Below are positions 1-8,967 of a stretch of DNA of 64,000 nt, piece after piece (within the stretch, counting starts at the first letter, position 1; each line of letters starts with the position of its first letter). Origin of the DNA: Opitutales bacterium (GTDB lineage: Bacteria; Verrucomicrobiota; Verrucomicrobiia; Opitutales; Oceanipulchritudinaceae). The translations under genes and the position numbers were made by a program. The stretch covers positions 1 through 64,000 of the forward strand of contig JAFGCZ010000014.1 in NCBI GenBank assembly GCA_016932335.1, given 5' to 3'. The notes under the pieces are model-generated. The model had not been told where the DNA came from. It searched no databases and was given only the letters and a program-made list of their open reading frames with translations.

Positions 1-260
1 ACAGACAAACAGCTTGCCAAGAGTTTTCATGGGCAGAATGGGGTATAAGGTAAGTGGAAAGACAGGACTACTACTATATGTAAATCCGTTTGGTCACTAA
101 CGTACCAAAAAAAACAAAACCCCAACCATCGGTAAAGAAGAATCGAAAACTTTTTACTAACTAATTGATCTGTAATGAAATATTAATTTAGAAGTAAGCC
201 CACAAATGTTGCCAACAATCAAAACCACCCCTTTTTATACGCAAACCGCAAAAAAACGCC

Positions 261-719
261 TCATCTCTTCACCATCTGATTGCCGAAAAACATGCCAATG
301 ATGGTGATGAGGATGTTATTCATCACTGGGCTGATGACTATTGGGCGAGTACCTGAGCCTGCTGCGATCCAATGGATGGATTCATAGGTATTTAACCAAG
401 GCCAGATGCTTTGGGTGGTATCGTAGTAGCCGATGATGATGGTGATGTCCGAATAGATCGCTGGAAGGAGGATCGGTAGAAGAACAACCGCGATAACTAC
501 AATCAAAGCAATTGCCCGCCGGGTCATGTGGAAACCAGAGCTTCCCTGGAATTCACGAGCTTTGATTTGGGAGGTTTCGGTTGCCTGGTGACGCTCTAAG
601 GCGATCTGTAAGGCTAGTTTCTCTCGTTCGGCTCTGTCCTTAATGGATTGCGACCATACAGTCATGATTCCACCAAGAACTAGACTCGAGATGGCGTTTA
701 TGAGTTCAAAGGTGCCCAT
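261..719 (-). CDS. Holin-like small membrane protein of the phage lysis cassette
   Basis: A protein of about 152 aa with a first hydrophobic stretch near the N-terminus (INAISSLVLGGIMTVW), a charged helical region (KDRAEREKLALQIALERHQ), a strong transmembrane segment (ALIVVIAVVLLPILLPAIY) and a hydrophobic C-terminus (NNILITIIGMFFG). The start at 719 was chosen over an upstream ATG at 773 because an AAGGAGG ribosome site lies 7 nt before it. It follows a small lipoprotein gene and the tail-tip gene on the same strand, the usual place of lysis genes in siphophages. The holin role is inferred from size, topology and position; no specific family is recognised. Confidence 0.5.
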   Translation of the reverse strand: MGTFELINAISSLVLGGIMTVWSQSIKDRAEREKLALQIALERHQATETSQIKAREFQGSSGFHMTRRAIALIVVIAVVLLPILLPAIYSDITIIIGYYDTTQSIWPWLNTYESIHWIAAGSGTRPIVISPVMNNILITIIGMFFGNQMVKR

Positions 720-721
720 GC

Positions 722-886
722 TCAGTCCTCCTTGATGATTTCCAGGTAGGTTATGCTTCCTCGGGTAACCCAACGTAGTTTTGGCTGTTTATCTGTGGTA
801 GTTTGGGGCTGGATAACTTCCATTTTTCGAGGAGTGCTACAACCAGAGAGTAGGGTAAAAAATAAGATCACACAAATTAGCTTCAT
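722..886 (-). CDS. Small phage lipoprotein (54 aa), spanin- or Rz1-like by position
   Basis: This short reading frame encodes 54 residues beginning MKLICVILFFTLLSGCSTP. It has a clear type II signal peptide with lipobox LSGC, so Cys16 would be acylated and the rest would sit in the periplasm. It lies between the tail-tip gene and the holin-like gene on the same strand, and its tail contains the ribosome site for the latter. Small lipoproteins in phage lysis cassettes are often outer-membrane spanin subunits. No partner inner-membrane spanin is seen, so the spanin role is only suggested by position. Confidence 0.5.
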   Translation of the reverse strand: MKLICVILFFTLLSGCSTPRKMEVIQPQTTTDKQPKLRWVTRGSITYLEIIKED

Positions 887-914
887 GTGATCTTGGGAAT
901 GTCAAAAGGCTACC

Positions 915-3506
915 CTACTCTATCAGCCCGTGGCCACTTGCGGAACCCAGGCGATCAAGTATCTCAGACAAAGTAGTGTGGATTTGTTCTATTGCAGTTT
1001 GGACATCAGCTTGGCTGGCGGCGTTGCTTTCGGCGCCATCGACTCCGTTGATCGTGAGATCCAGATTTAGAGATATTCCCGGAAGCCTTGCTCCTACTAC
1101 CTGCTTTCCTCCAACGAACAGAGCACCGCAGGAGAGGGGCGTTGTGCCACTGGGAGCCTCAGTGATGCGATTGATGTCTACGGCAGTCGTTTCTAGGGTA
1201 TGTTCAGAGTCTTTTGTTACACAGTGGTAGCGACCTTCTGAGCCGGGACTCAGTGACAATTCATTGCTGGTTTCTTCAAGAGTATTCCAAGAACCGGATT
1301 CATACTTTTGCCAGGTGTATGTTGGATTGTTTAATCCCTGGGAAAGGCAGGTAAGCGTAATTACTGAAGGTGTCGTCGAAGACACTCCGCTTTCATTATA
1401 ACTGGTGGTGAAGTTGAGATCTGAGGCACTGATCCATGCAGATTCAGTTTCCTGTTTAGCAGCAAAACTAAACTCACTGATTAGAAGGGCGTCACTAAGT
1501 TCCTGCGCACCTTTAACTCCAATGGACTGTAGTTTGAATTGTGGAGCATCGTCTGTTGAGAAACTGCCGTGAGTTACTTTTAGGAGTTGATCCTTATAGA
1601 AGAGAAACACTCCAGCACCAGAAACATGCTCCGCATTTTTGGTTCCTTTGCGACCGCGCAGGACGGAGAACTCGTAGTAGCCCTCGTTGTCTGGATCTGC
1701 GCTCCATTGCCCAACACTGAGGATTTCATCATCGATGAGGAGTAAAAGCGTATCGTCTAGTTGCCCCTGGCGACTTACCACATCGAAGTCATCCAGAGGC
1801 TGCTCACAGTACAACAGAACAGCAGTCCCCTGCCCCGTTACATCTTCGGCTACCTGACCGTATCCCGCCCAGTAAGCCGAGGAACTAAGGGAATCAAAAC
1901 TGCGAGTCTGTTCATCTCCCGGGTTGGATGAATACCACAAAGCATACCCAGCAACATCACCGGCAGGTTGCTCGGCAACAACACCAATCCATGTGGCACT
2001 GCTTTCGGCCAGTGCTTGAGTCAGTTCAAAAACCCGGGCATGAGCGACGGGAGGGATTGCTCGTGTTTTTGCTTCGTAGGCAGGCTCGGTGAGCGTTTCA
2101 TAAGACTGAGCAAATAGGCCGCGCTCCCGAACAAAACTGATCTGCACAGCGCCGAGACTCTTTTGAGCAACCTCCGTAATACGGCAAATCATGTTCAGCT
2201 CCCAAGGCGCATAAAGGATGCGGAAACGATCGCCCGGCTGCATTCTGGTTCCATCCGGATTGATAGCCTCGTGGGCTAAGACACTAATGCGGCCCGTATC
2301 CTCCGGAAGCGATTCCATTTCCACTTGCTCATTGGCAAACGTAAGAGCCTGAGCAGCATCTACAATAAATTTTGCCTCCAGCGACTTGCTGACAATACGC
2401 CCCTGAATTTTTCGATTATAGCTGCTCTTAGCATCAACGCTTTCGTTTTCAAAGTCACCGGCAAGATCTGGATACTTCACAACAACCCGGTTGCTTGTTT
2501 TAGCCCAATCAGGAAGCGTCATTTTGGGCACCTCTGTCATTTCGTGAGCAGAGAGCGTCGAAACGTAAGGCGTAACACCATCCTTTGGAAAAAATCCCAG
2601 TGAAAGCTTTCCGTTGCGGTTAGCCTGAAACCCATCGACATGCGCAAGCACCTCCTCAATAGCCTTATCGGCAGTCTGCAGAGACTCCATCAACGCAGAG
2701 AGATAATACCTAAGCTTATTACTCTGAAATGCCCCAGCCAAGGTCTCCCAAGCAGCCACATTGATGTCTTCCTCCTGTAATTCCACGCCAAGCTCCGGGC
2801 GGGTGAGCAGTTCGGCCAAGATAGCGATGGGGTTACAGCCGTTGCTCGCTAAAGTGGTATCTATATTTAGCCATTCAGGCACTTGAACACTGCGACTGAC
2901 AGAGACCTCGATATTGGGCACGGAGCTGGAGTTACGTCCACAACTAAGGTCGCTACAAATCACATATGCAACGCCCGGGTAACGCCCGTGGCTGTAATTG
3001 GTAGCCGTAGGACTCTCTCCCAGACGGGCTTTGATATAGTTTTGCATGCTACCATAGCTCTGATTCCATTGGCTGGTGGGTCCGACGCTCCAGGCCTGAC
3101 GCTTGCCTTGCAGATAACTATCGTAAGGCTGATCCACTGTTCCACGGTAAACGGTAAAACTACCCATATCCGTGAGAATCGTCTGGGATGCTTGCCCATA
3201 CCGAAACGTGTAGCCGGTTTTCAAGATAACATCACCGCCATAATAGATCTTGTTGATTCGATTAATCGGTCCATGACAAATCGCACCTGCAATGGTGCAA
3301 AAGACATCCTTGGCGACCGTTTCTTTGATGTTCTTGGTCCAGTAGTCATAAGCCGGAGAAATCCACTTCAAGGCCACCTTGCGGTGACCAGCGATATAGG
3401 GCAACACAATGCCTTTTTCGTTGGTGGAGGTGCGAGTGCCATCGATGCCCCAAAGGCAAGGTTCTGTGGCTGCAGCTTCAGGAGATGAAGGTAAATCACG
3501 CGTCAT
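915..3506 (-). CDS. Phage tail-tip/host-specificity protein, J-like, with Ig-like domain
   Basis: An 863-aa phage tail protein. The N-terminal half has the organisation of tail-tip (lambda J/GTA-type) proteins, with a cysteine-rich stretch (AYVICSDLSCGRN) around residues 180-195 and a long beta-rich middle. Around residues 715-775 an Ig-like segment is visible (ITLTCLSQGL, YTWQKYESGSW, GRYHCVTKDSEH), typical of host-binding virion proteins. The C-terminus is helical. The start overlaps the end of the NlpC/P60 gene by 11 bp, the usual tail-peptidase to tail-tip order. The protein appears full length. Function follows from position and architecture, since no single catalytic motif applies. Confidence 0.65.
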   Translation of the reverse strand: MTRDLPSSPEAAATEPCLWGIDGTRTSTNEKGIVLPYIAGHRKVALKWISPAYDYWTKNIKETVAKDVFCTIAGAICHGPINRINKIYYGGDVILKTGYTFRYGQASQTILTDMGSFTVYRGTVDQPYDSYLQGKRQAWSVGPTSQWNQSYGSMQNYIKARLGESPTATNYSHGRYPGVAYVICSDLSCGRNSSSVPNIEVSVSRSVQVPEWLNIDTTLASNGCNPIAILAELLTRPELGVELQEEDINVAAWETLAGAFQSNKLRYYLSALMESLQTADKAIEEVLAHVDGFQANRNGKLSLGFFPKDGVTPYVSTLSAHEMTEVPKMTLPDWAKTSNRVVVKYPDLAGDFENESVDAKSSYNRKIQGRIVSKSLEAKFIVDAAQALTFANEQVEMESLPEDTGRISVLAHEAINPDGTRMQPGDRFRILYAPWELNMICRITEVAQKSLGAVQISFVRERGLFAQSYETLTEPAYEAKTRAIPPVAHARVFELTQALAESSATWIGVVAEQPAGDVAGYALWYSSNPGDEQTRSFDSLSSSAYWAGYGQVAEDVTGQGTAVLLYCEQPLDDFDVVSRQGQLDDTLLLLIDDEILSVGQWSADPDNEGYYEFSVLRGRKGTKNAEHVSGAGVFLFYKDQLLKVTHGSFSTDDAPQFKLQSIGVKGAQELSDALLISEFSFAAKQETESAWISASDLNFTTSYNESGVSSTTPSVITLTCLSQGLNNPTYTWQKYESGSWNTLEETSNELSLSPGSEGRYHCVTKDSEHTLETTAVDINRITEAPSGTTPLSCGALFVGGKQVVGARLPGISLNLDLTINGVDGAESNAASQADVQTAIEQIHTTLSEILDRLGSASGHGLIE

Positions 3507-3966
3507 GCTCTAAAGGGCGGTAAGTGATAACCACACGATCCAGAATTTCTCCCAAGGGCTGGATAGTAACCCCATGTTTCTTCGTCGCCTGAATAAACTG
3601 ATTATCAGGCAATACCATGACGATATGGTGCACGCATTGGCCAACACGAATACCGAGGATGTCACCTGGTTGCGGTTTATCTTCTATTATTGAGAAGAGA
3701 TCATCCATTCCTGAAATCCTCTCGATGAACTTGCAAATCAGGCTGGCGGTATTGTGCTGTCCGTAATCAATGGGCGGAGTGGGTAGCTTAAGCCTCGTTT
3801 CGATAAACCCACATTCCAACAATAGTTCCTGAATCAGGTTTCCGCAGTCAACGCCACCGCGAGGTCCCCTAGCCCTGTTGTGTACTCGAAAAGGCGTACC
3901 CTCCCAGCTTTGGGCAACTTCCCATAAACGTTCTTGACGACTTGGTAGACAAAAAAAGGGCTTCAT
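3496..3966 (-). CDS. NlpC/P60-family phage tail peptidase (gpK-like)
   Basis: A 156-aa protein with the NlpC/P60 cysteine-peptidase pattern: the catalytic Cys in GGVDCGNLI and the catalytic His in CVHHIVMVL, with GDILGIRV between them. In siphophages this gene sits just before the tail-tip gene and acts in tail assembly or local murein hydrolysis; here it overlaps that gene by 11 bp. Its start codon lies in the loop of a terminator-like hairpin at 3952-3974, directly after an inserted SEFIR gene. Translation may therefore be poor, or the true upstream phage context may have been lost. Confidence 0.75.
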   Translation of the reverse strand: MKPFFCLPSRQERLWEVAQSWEGTPFRVHNRARGPRGGVDCGNLIQELLLECGFIETRLKLPTPPIDYGQHNTASLICKFIERISGMDDLFSIIEDKPQPGDILGIRVGQCVHHIVMVLPDNQFIQATKKHGVTIQPLGEILDRVVITYRPLEHDA

Positions 3967-3974
3967 GGCCCTTT
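3952..3974 (-). terminator. Terminator-like hairpin overlapping the nlpC start codon
   Basis: On the minus strand the sequence reads AAAAGGGC, CATGAA, GCCCTTTTTTT: an 8-bp stem flanked by A and T tracts, the form of an intrinsic terminator. It lies 15 nt after the stop of the SEFIR gene, and its loop holds the ATG of the NlpC/P60 gene. It would end SEFIR transcription and could hide the downstream start codon. Confidence 0.6.
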
Positions 3975-3989
3975 TACTGTGTCAACGCT

Positions 3990-5432
3990 CTAACTAACAG
4001 TATCCCAATTAGCCATGTTTATAGCTTTTATAATGCTCCCTCCCATAGAATATGGTACCATTATAATTCGGTTGCGTTCTATACCTTCTGTTATTTCCTT
4101 GCGAAGATCATTTGCATTATCGATTCCGGTAATAATGGCAATTTTCTTAAAAAACCTCCTTTGAGAAGCTCTAAAAAATAAGGGATATGATCTGTTGTGT
4201 TGCGCGTAATATCTTAAATCATTTTTCCAGTAGTTACAGTCCTCTGAAAGTAAAAACATCATGAATGTGAGTAAATCTGCCTGTATGAGATCGTTCATGG
4301 TTAAGTCGCTTCTATTTGCATGACGCTTAATAAACTCAGCCGATGCTGAAGCTGAATGATATTTAATACCCTCAGGAGCTAATACTTCGTTAAGGATATC
4401 AGAAGACTCAAAGAAAACATCAAAGCGACAGGAACCGTTCTCATTTCTATAATCTGCGGTTGGAGGCGATATATAATCCATTTTATAGATATCGTGAATT
4501 ATATCAAATCTTAATATTTTGATTAATGCGGCGATTATATAAATAAAGGTTTCGTAAGCAAACAAGCGATGTGCTGTGAACCAACCTTCATTCCAAGAAT
4601 GTATGTCTTCAGGCCTTGATCTTAGTTCTATAAGTTTTTCTAGTAAATCAATTACTATTTCATTGAAGTAATCAGAATTACTTGAAGACCCTTCTAATAA
4701 AACCCAATCAACAATCAGATTTCTCACTTTTGTAAGATGCATACTATCCTCAAGTATTTTTTCTGAAAGCTTATCTGTTTTTGGCTTTTCTCGTATTCGA
4801 AGCTTATCGATATAATCATATGCTGATTCTAAGAAATCTGACCTGTAAGATTGTAAACTTGGTCTATTATTCAGAAATGCTTGCTTAAAGACTTCATATT
4901 TTACTTTTGCATCTAGCCTGGGAGAATCTTGATTATCACTAATATAACTCGGTGTTTTTCCTAGCTTTGGTTTCTCGAAGAGCGATTTTCCATAAATGTC
5001 TCTAATTAATGCTTCCCAATATTCGTTAACTTTTTCAGGGGTAGAAAAGTCAACCCAAATAAGACTTTTCAAAAAAACTGGGAGACAAGCATCATTGTTC
5101 TCATCGAACTCTGTTACAATAGGAATAAATTTTGATTGTTTAGTCTTTTCGTAAATTTCTTGAGAAATAATCACGGATTCTGTTCCGACTCCACAGCTCC
5201 TTTGATTTGCTTTTTCAGTGTAAGCCTTATCTGAGAATATAAGCACATGGGTTACACTTTCGTCGGTAACCATGCTTTCCATAAATGCATACTTGTTATT
5301 ACCTCGTTTTAAGTCGTATTGATCTATTATTGTGTCAATTCCATCTGATATTAAACGATCAGCCCATTCTCGGATTTGATCGCTATACTCTTTGTTAGTC
5401 CAGCTGTACGATATAAAAATTTTGGGAGTCAT
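3990..5432 (-). CDS. SEFIR (TIR-like) domain protein, candidate antiphage effector
   Basis: A 480-aa protein from the Met at 5432, which directly precedes the domain; a Met 11 codons upstream is possible. Residues 1 to about 150 match the SEFIR/TIR-like fold: PKIFISYSW at the N-terminus, then EWADRLISDGIDTIIDQYD, an acidic FMESMV, VLIFSDKAY, and the typical CGVGTESVIISQEIY and KFIPIVTE. Residues 150-480 are largely helical and not recognised. Bacterial stand-alone SEFIR proteins are known antiphage effectors that act on NAD. The gene is much more AT-rich than the adjacent tail and recombinase genes, and it separates them. This suggests cargo carried by the prophage. The domain call is firm; a defence role is inferred. 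Confidence 0.7.
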   Translation of the reverse strand: MTPKIFISYSWTNKEYSDQIREWADRLISDGIDTIIDQYDLKRGNNKYAFMESMVTDESVTHVLIFSDKAYTEKANQRSCGVGTESVIISQEIYEKTKQSKFIPIVTEFDENNDACLPVFLKSLIWVDFSTPEKVNEYWEALIRDIYGKSLFEKPKLGKTPSYISDNQDSPRLDAKVKYEVFKQAFLNNRPSLQSYRSDFLESAYDYIDKLRIREKPKTDKLSEKILEDSMHLTKVRNLIVDWVLLEGSSSNSDYFNEIVIDLLEKLIELRSRPEDIHSWNEGWFTAHRLFAYETFIYIIAALIKILRFDIIHDIYKMDYISPPTADYRNENGSCRFDVFFESSDILNEVLAPEGIKYHSASASAEFIKRHANRSDLTMNDLIQADLLTFMMFLLSEDCNYWKNDLRYYAQHNRSYPLFFRASQRRFFKKIAIITGIDNANDLRKEITEGIERNRIIMVPYSMGGSIIKAINMANWDTVS

Positions 5433-5554
5433 TTTTAATAAGTAAAAACTAAAATTATAAATCACACGTTACTATTTCAATCAAAAAACAAAAAACGCCT
5501 AAGCAATACACGCATACCATCAATCATCAATTCCTTGCGAAATATCGAAAAACA

Positions 5555-5950
5555 TCATTTAGCGACAAAAGTCTTATAACGCTCCCAAACCTTCCGCTGC
5601 TCCTGCCAATCGACAATGGCTCCCATTTTAAGGATTTCTCTGGCGCTAAGCCCCCTACCCTTTGTGGTTTGAGGCAAAAACAGGATATCCTCCTGAATAT
5701 CTGAAGCCAAGTTGAGCAGGCCCATGATCTGCGTGATTCGGGCACGTGTTACATGCCCCAGTCGGGCCAAATCCGCATAATCTGTAACATCTCCATCTTG
5801 GATCAATTTCTCGAATTTCAAAGCCAAAGCCATCAGCTTAGTAATCCGCGGAGTGGTTCCAATAAATGGCTCAGGCGCATTACCCTTACGTATGCGGATA
5901 CGCCCCTGAGATTGCGTTTTACAGTGAAAATTAAAGACAACCGTGCTCAT
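5555..5950 (-). CDS. HTH protein coupled to the serine recombinase
   Basis: A 131-aa protein with a central helix-turn-helix of ParB/KorB type (YADLARLGHVTRARITQIMGLL), about residues 58-82, followed by SDIQEDILFLP. The start overlaps the recombinase stop by one base (TAATG), implying translational coupling. Small HTH proteins of this kind often follow large serine recombinases in phages and elements. The role in controlling or directing recombination is inferred from the linkage only. Confidence 0.65.
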   Translation of the reverse strand: MSTVVFNFHCKTQSQGRIRIRKGNAPEPFIGTTPRITKLMALALKFEKLIQDGDVTDYADLARLGHVTRARITQIMGLLNLASDIQEDILFLPQTTKGRGLSAREILKMGAIVDWQEQRKVWERYKTFVAK

Positions 5951-7482
5951 TAATTATCTCCTTTTAAAAGTGTTTTAATTCCTGAAGGTTTAAACTCGAT
6001 AGCGAGCGTTCCGGCCTGCGTATCGATAAGAATTTTCTCAATGATTAATTCCAAAAGCCTGCAACGCTCCCTCGGAACCATCTGATCCCAGCAAGGATCA
6101 AAGTTGTTCATCGCCTCAAGCACCAGAGAGCTGTTAAGCCTATCTGAATCAATTTGGCGCAGTTCTTCAGAAATAACATTCAGCCGCTCTTCCATTTGTG
6201 CAGACTGTTCGCGCAAATACCTGAGTCTGGAAGTATCCTCGCACTGGGCACTCTCACGGATATCTGAGGAAAGCTTAGTCAGGCTTTTGAATAGCTTTGA
6301 GCGGTCAGCTTCGAGAGTGTTTTTCCTTCTATCCAAATCGTGCACCACCTCGTCCAGAACCGCTTCCTGAAGCTTAGGATCCTTTCCAAGACTGCGGATT
6401 TTATCGACCACAAAGGCCTCCACTTCGTTGGCCGGAACAGAGGTTGTTTCGCATGAATCCCAACCCTCCTTAGTCGCCATAATGTTCACATAGTAGCGGT
6501 AGAGTTTATTTCCACTCTTGGTAAAGCTATGCCCCATAGCATATCCGGTTTTGGCATCGAAAAGAAGCCCTTTGAGGAGCGCCCCATGCTTGTTGCGAAC
6601 CTTCACTCCAGAATTGTTATTGTTGCGGGTAAGGATTGCCTTTACCTGATCAAAGGTTGCACTGTCCACGATGGCTTCATGCTCTCCATCAACCGTTAAC
6701 TTTCCCACCCTGACTTTTCCGGCATAAATGGGATTGGTGATGATCGCATAAACCCTTGGCTTATTAAACGAGTTTCCACCCATCTGCTTGCCATTGCGAG
6801 TCACCCAGAGCTTAGTTTTCCAGTTGTTCTTTCGGCATTCTTTGACGACGCCATAGGTGGCTTCATGCCTGAGGTAGAGTTCGAAAATCTGTTTAACGAC
6901 CTGTGCCTCCCGGTGGTTCACATAAATCTTCTTATCCGGTCCAATATCGTATCCAAGCACAGGGCACCCACCGGTCCATCGACCTTTCTTGCGAGAGGCA
7001 ATGATCTTATCTCTTGTTCTTTCTGAAATGATCTCTCGCTCAAATTGCGCAAAGGACAAAAGGATGTTCAGCGTTAAACGCCCCATGGAGTTGGTCGTAT
7101 TAAGCTGCTGGGTAACCGAAACAAAGTTGCAGTTATGCTGCTCCAGGATCTCCATAATCTTGGTAAAATCCATGAGGCTGCGAGAAAGCCGGTCGACTTT
7201 ATAAACGACAATGCAGTCGATTTCTCCGCGGCAAACAGCGGCAAGAAGCTCCTTAAGGGCAGGCCTTTCAATTGTTCCTCCCGAATACCCGCCATCGCTG
7301 TAGACCTCAGGAACCATCGTCCAACCCTCGCTGGCCTGACTCTTAATGTATGCCTGAGCAGACTCCCTCTGAGCATCCAGAGAACTAAACTCCTGCTCGA
7401 GGCCCATGGTTACCGATTTTCGCGTATAAATGGCGCAGCGCACTGCTGGCTTTTCACCTAATTTTGCTCTGTGATTAACCAT
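5950..7482 (-). CDS. Large serine recombinase (phage integrase/resolvase family)
   Basis: A 510-aa site-specific recombinase. The N-terminal resolvase domain has the nucleophile Ser23 in AIYTRKSV, the SLDAQRESAQAYI segment, YSDGGYSGGTIERP, and the conserved VVYKVDRLSRSL and FAQFEREIISERTRDKI motifs. The middle matches the recombinase domain (GRWTGGCPVLGYD, AIITNPIYAGKVRVG), and the C-terminus holds a coiled coil (residues about 385-450). The zinc-ribbon cysteines are sparse, with only one obvious Cys in DSCETTS. It overlaps the DUF2924 gene upstream by 8 bp and the HTH gene downstream by 1 bp. It presumably integrated the prophage; no att sites were identified. Confidence 0.9.
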   Translation of the reverse strand: MVNHRAKLGEKPAVRCAIYTRKSVTMGLEQEFSSLDAQRESAQAYIKSQASEGWTMVPEVYSDGGYSGGTIERPALKELLAAVCRGEIDCIVVYKVDRLSRSLMDFTKIMEILEQHNCNFVSVTQQLNTTNSMGRLTLNILLSFAQFEREIISERTRDKIIASRKKGRWTGGCPVLGYDIGPDKKIYVNHREAQVVKQIFELYLRHEATYGVVKECRKNNWKTKLWVTRNGKQMGGNSFNKPRVYAIITNPIYAGKVRVGKLTVDGEHEAIVDSATFDQVKAILTRNNNNSGVKVRNKHGALLKGLLFDAKTGYAMGHSFTKSGNKLYRYYVNIMATKEGWDSCETTSVPANEVEAFVVDKIRSLGKDPKLQEAVLDEVVHDLDRRKNTLEADRSKLFKSLTKLSSDIRESAQCEDTSRLRYLREQSAQMEERLNVISEELRQIDSDRLNSSLVLEAMNNFDPCWDQMVPRERCRLLELIIEKILIDTQAGTLAIEFKPSGIKTLLKGDN

Positions 7483-7975
7483 TGTTCTTTTCTTTACATG
7501 TTAGCCCAAAGAACTTGAACCCGTTCCAACGCGTCCCCGTGATGCGAGTCACCAAAGCAGATAGGGAATCGTAGACTTCGCCCTGACACTCAAACCCATT
7601 CTCCAGAATCAACGCCCGGATCATTTGCCCTTTATAATTGCGTTTGAGCATGGTACCCGGAAGCGGTAAGCGTTCATCTCGAATGGAGCCCTTGGGGGTA
7701 ACCACACTGATGGCTTCATTTACCTTTGTAGAAACTCTCCGAGGTGCCCGAATCCGCAGATCGGCATCATTGGCAATGGACTCAGCCCTTGCTCTTGCCC
7801 GATCCGAAAGAGCGCCTTCCTCTATGGCCTGAATACGCCAGGAAAGACGTTTCCGAAGAAAGTCCTTATTGCGCGACCTGGTGGTATCTCCGAAGAGCGT
7901 TTCATAGCGATCTTTAAGCTCGCCCACAGTTAAATCCTCTAAGGCATCAATCTGCATTCTAGCATTGGGACTCAT
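7475..7975 (-). CDS. DUF2924-family protein upstream of recombinase
   Basis: A 166-aa protein matching the DUF2924 pattern. The N-terminal half has LEDLTVGELKDRYETLFG and FLRKRLSWRIQ; the C-terminal half has a basic GTMLKRNYKGQMI and the end motif ALVTRITGTRWNGFKFFGL. This family is repeatedly encoded directly upstream of large serine recombinases, and here it overlaps the recombinase by 8 bp. The biochemical role is unknown; DNA binding as a recombinase accessory factor is a reasonable inference. Confidence 0.75.
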   Translation of the reverse strand: MSPNARMQIDALEDLTVGELKDRYETLFGDTTRSRNKDFLRKRLSWRIQAIEEGALSDRARARAESIANDADLRIRAPRRVSTKVNEAISVVTPKGSIRDERLPLPGTMLKRNYKGQMIRALILENGFECQGEVYDSLSALVTRITGTRWNGFKFFGLTCKEKNNG

Positions 7976-7999
7976 CGTATTTCCTTTCTCTTGGGTGGG

Positions 8000-8182
8000 T
8001 TAATCATGACGCGCATACACGCTCACATCTGAATCTTTATCCAGTTCATTATCTGCAGATTGCATTGTTTTTTCGCTTTTCAGGATGCGTCGCAAGGCGC
8101 AGACGAAAAGGTCTCTGATTTCCAGAAAGCGATCCTCCTGGGAAAGCTCTATATGGTGTATTTGCTGTCTTATCTCGTGCAT
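8000..8182 (-). CDS. Small hypothetical protein (60 aa) leading the recombinase operon
   Basis: A 60-aa frame starting MHEIRQQIHHIELSQEDRF, predicted helical, with an acidic end (NELDKDSDVSVYARHD). It lies 24 bp upstream of the DUF2924 gene on the same strand, and the start is preceded by a GGAGGGTAGG-type ribosome site. It is not recognised. Position and ribosome site support a real gene, but short length leaves doubt. Confidence 0.45.
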   Translation of the reverse strand: MHEIRQQIHHIELSQEDRFLEIRDLFVCALRRILKSEKTMQSADNELDKDSDVSVYARHD

Positions 8183-8536
8183 ACCTACCCTCCTGCAAAG
8201 GATCTCAAAACAGTCTCAAAATTCATCAGAAAAAATCCCTTCTCTAAATCTTCCTCAAAAAGAATGGTTTACGCTCAATAGGTGAACATAAGAACACTAC
8301 AAACTTGACTCTAACGCTCTTTTACAAGAAATACAGGGCATGAAACCTACCACCAAACCCCACAAAGAAAGCTCCTCTGCATAGAGGCAATTTGTGTTGT
8401 AGTTAGGAGTGCTCAGCCAAAGAACGGAGCACATATTCAGTGGGATTTTCCCCGTCATGCTGGCCCTTGCACGTTTGTAGACACGCATGAGCTGTAGCCT
8501 CTGATCAGGACTTATAACGTTTAAACCCGGTTTTAA
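8183..8536. other. Divergent intergenic region, no convincing gene
   Basis: About 350 bp separate the leftward recombinase operon from the rightward early module. A minus-strand frame of 86 codons (8297-8557) exists but has no ribosome site or recognisable sequence and overlaps the start of the next gene. This is where divergent promoters would be expected; no clear promoter or operator was identified by eye. Confidence 0.4.
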
Positions 8537-8902
8537 ATGAAAGGCCAAACAGACCATCAGGATCGTATAGAATTCCTCTCAGCGCGTGTGCGCTATTTCA
8601 GCAATCTGACCGTCAGCCAGCAGCAACTTGTCCTCAAATTCAAACAGATCGAATGGGGATCGATGCAGTATTTGGCTTACTTTGGCGGGGAGCCCATTTT
8701 AAGACCTCCCCCAAAGGTCAAACGCATCATCCGCTTAAAAAGACCAAGTTCGCGTAAGCCTCAACTACCTACCGATTTTGAACTAAAACAGGAATACATC
8801 AGCTTCTTTGCCTACTTAGAGCAGCAGCAAAATGGCTGCATCAAAAACATCGAGATTCGAGATGGTCTTCCAGCCGAAATGAGCGTGGAGGAAATCGAAT
8901 AA
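8537..8902 (+). CDS. Hypothetical phage protein (121 aa)
   Basis: The first gene of the rightward phage module. It encodes 121 aa with an aromatic, helix-prone N-terminal half (ARVRYFSNLTVSQQQLVLKF), a basic linker rich in Pro, Lys and Arg (RPPPKVKRIIRLKRPSSRKP), and an acidic end. No family is recognised. No strong ribosome site precedes the ATG at 8537. It is followed by a strong terminator at 8968-9016. Confidence 0.5.
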   Translation: MKGQTDHQDRIEFLSARVRYFSNLTVSQQQLVLKFKQIEWGSMQYLAYFGGEPILRPPPKVKRIIRLKRPSSRKPQLPTDFELKQEYISFFAYLEQQQNGCIKNIEIRDGLPAEMSVEEIE

Positions 8903-8967
8903 TCTCTCAGAGACAGTCTTAAAAACAAACTAAAGAACACCAGACATACAGCTGGCCGAAAAAGGGA

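Noticed and set aside
2883-3488. 201-codon plus-strand frame opposite the tail-tip gene
   Set aside because: Antisense shadow of the J-like gene with no supporting signals.
8297-8557. 86-codon minus-strand frame before the early phage module
   Set aside because: No ribosome site, odd composition, and it overlaps the start of the better-supported rightward gene.
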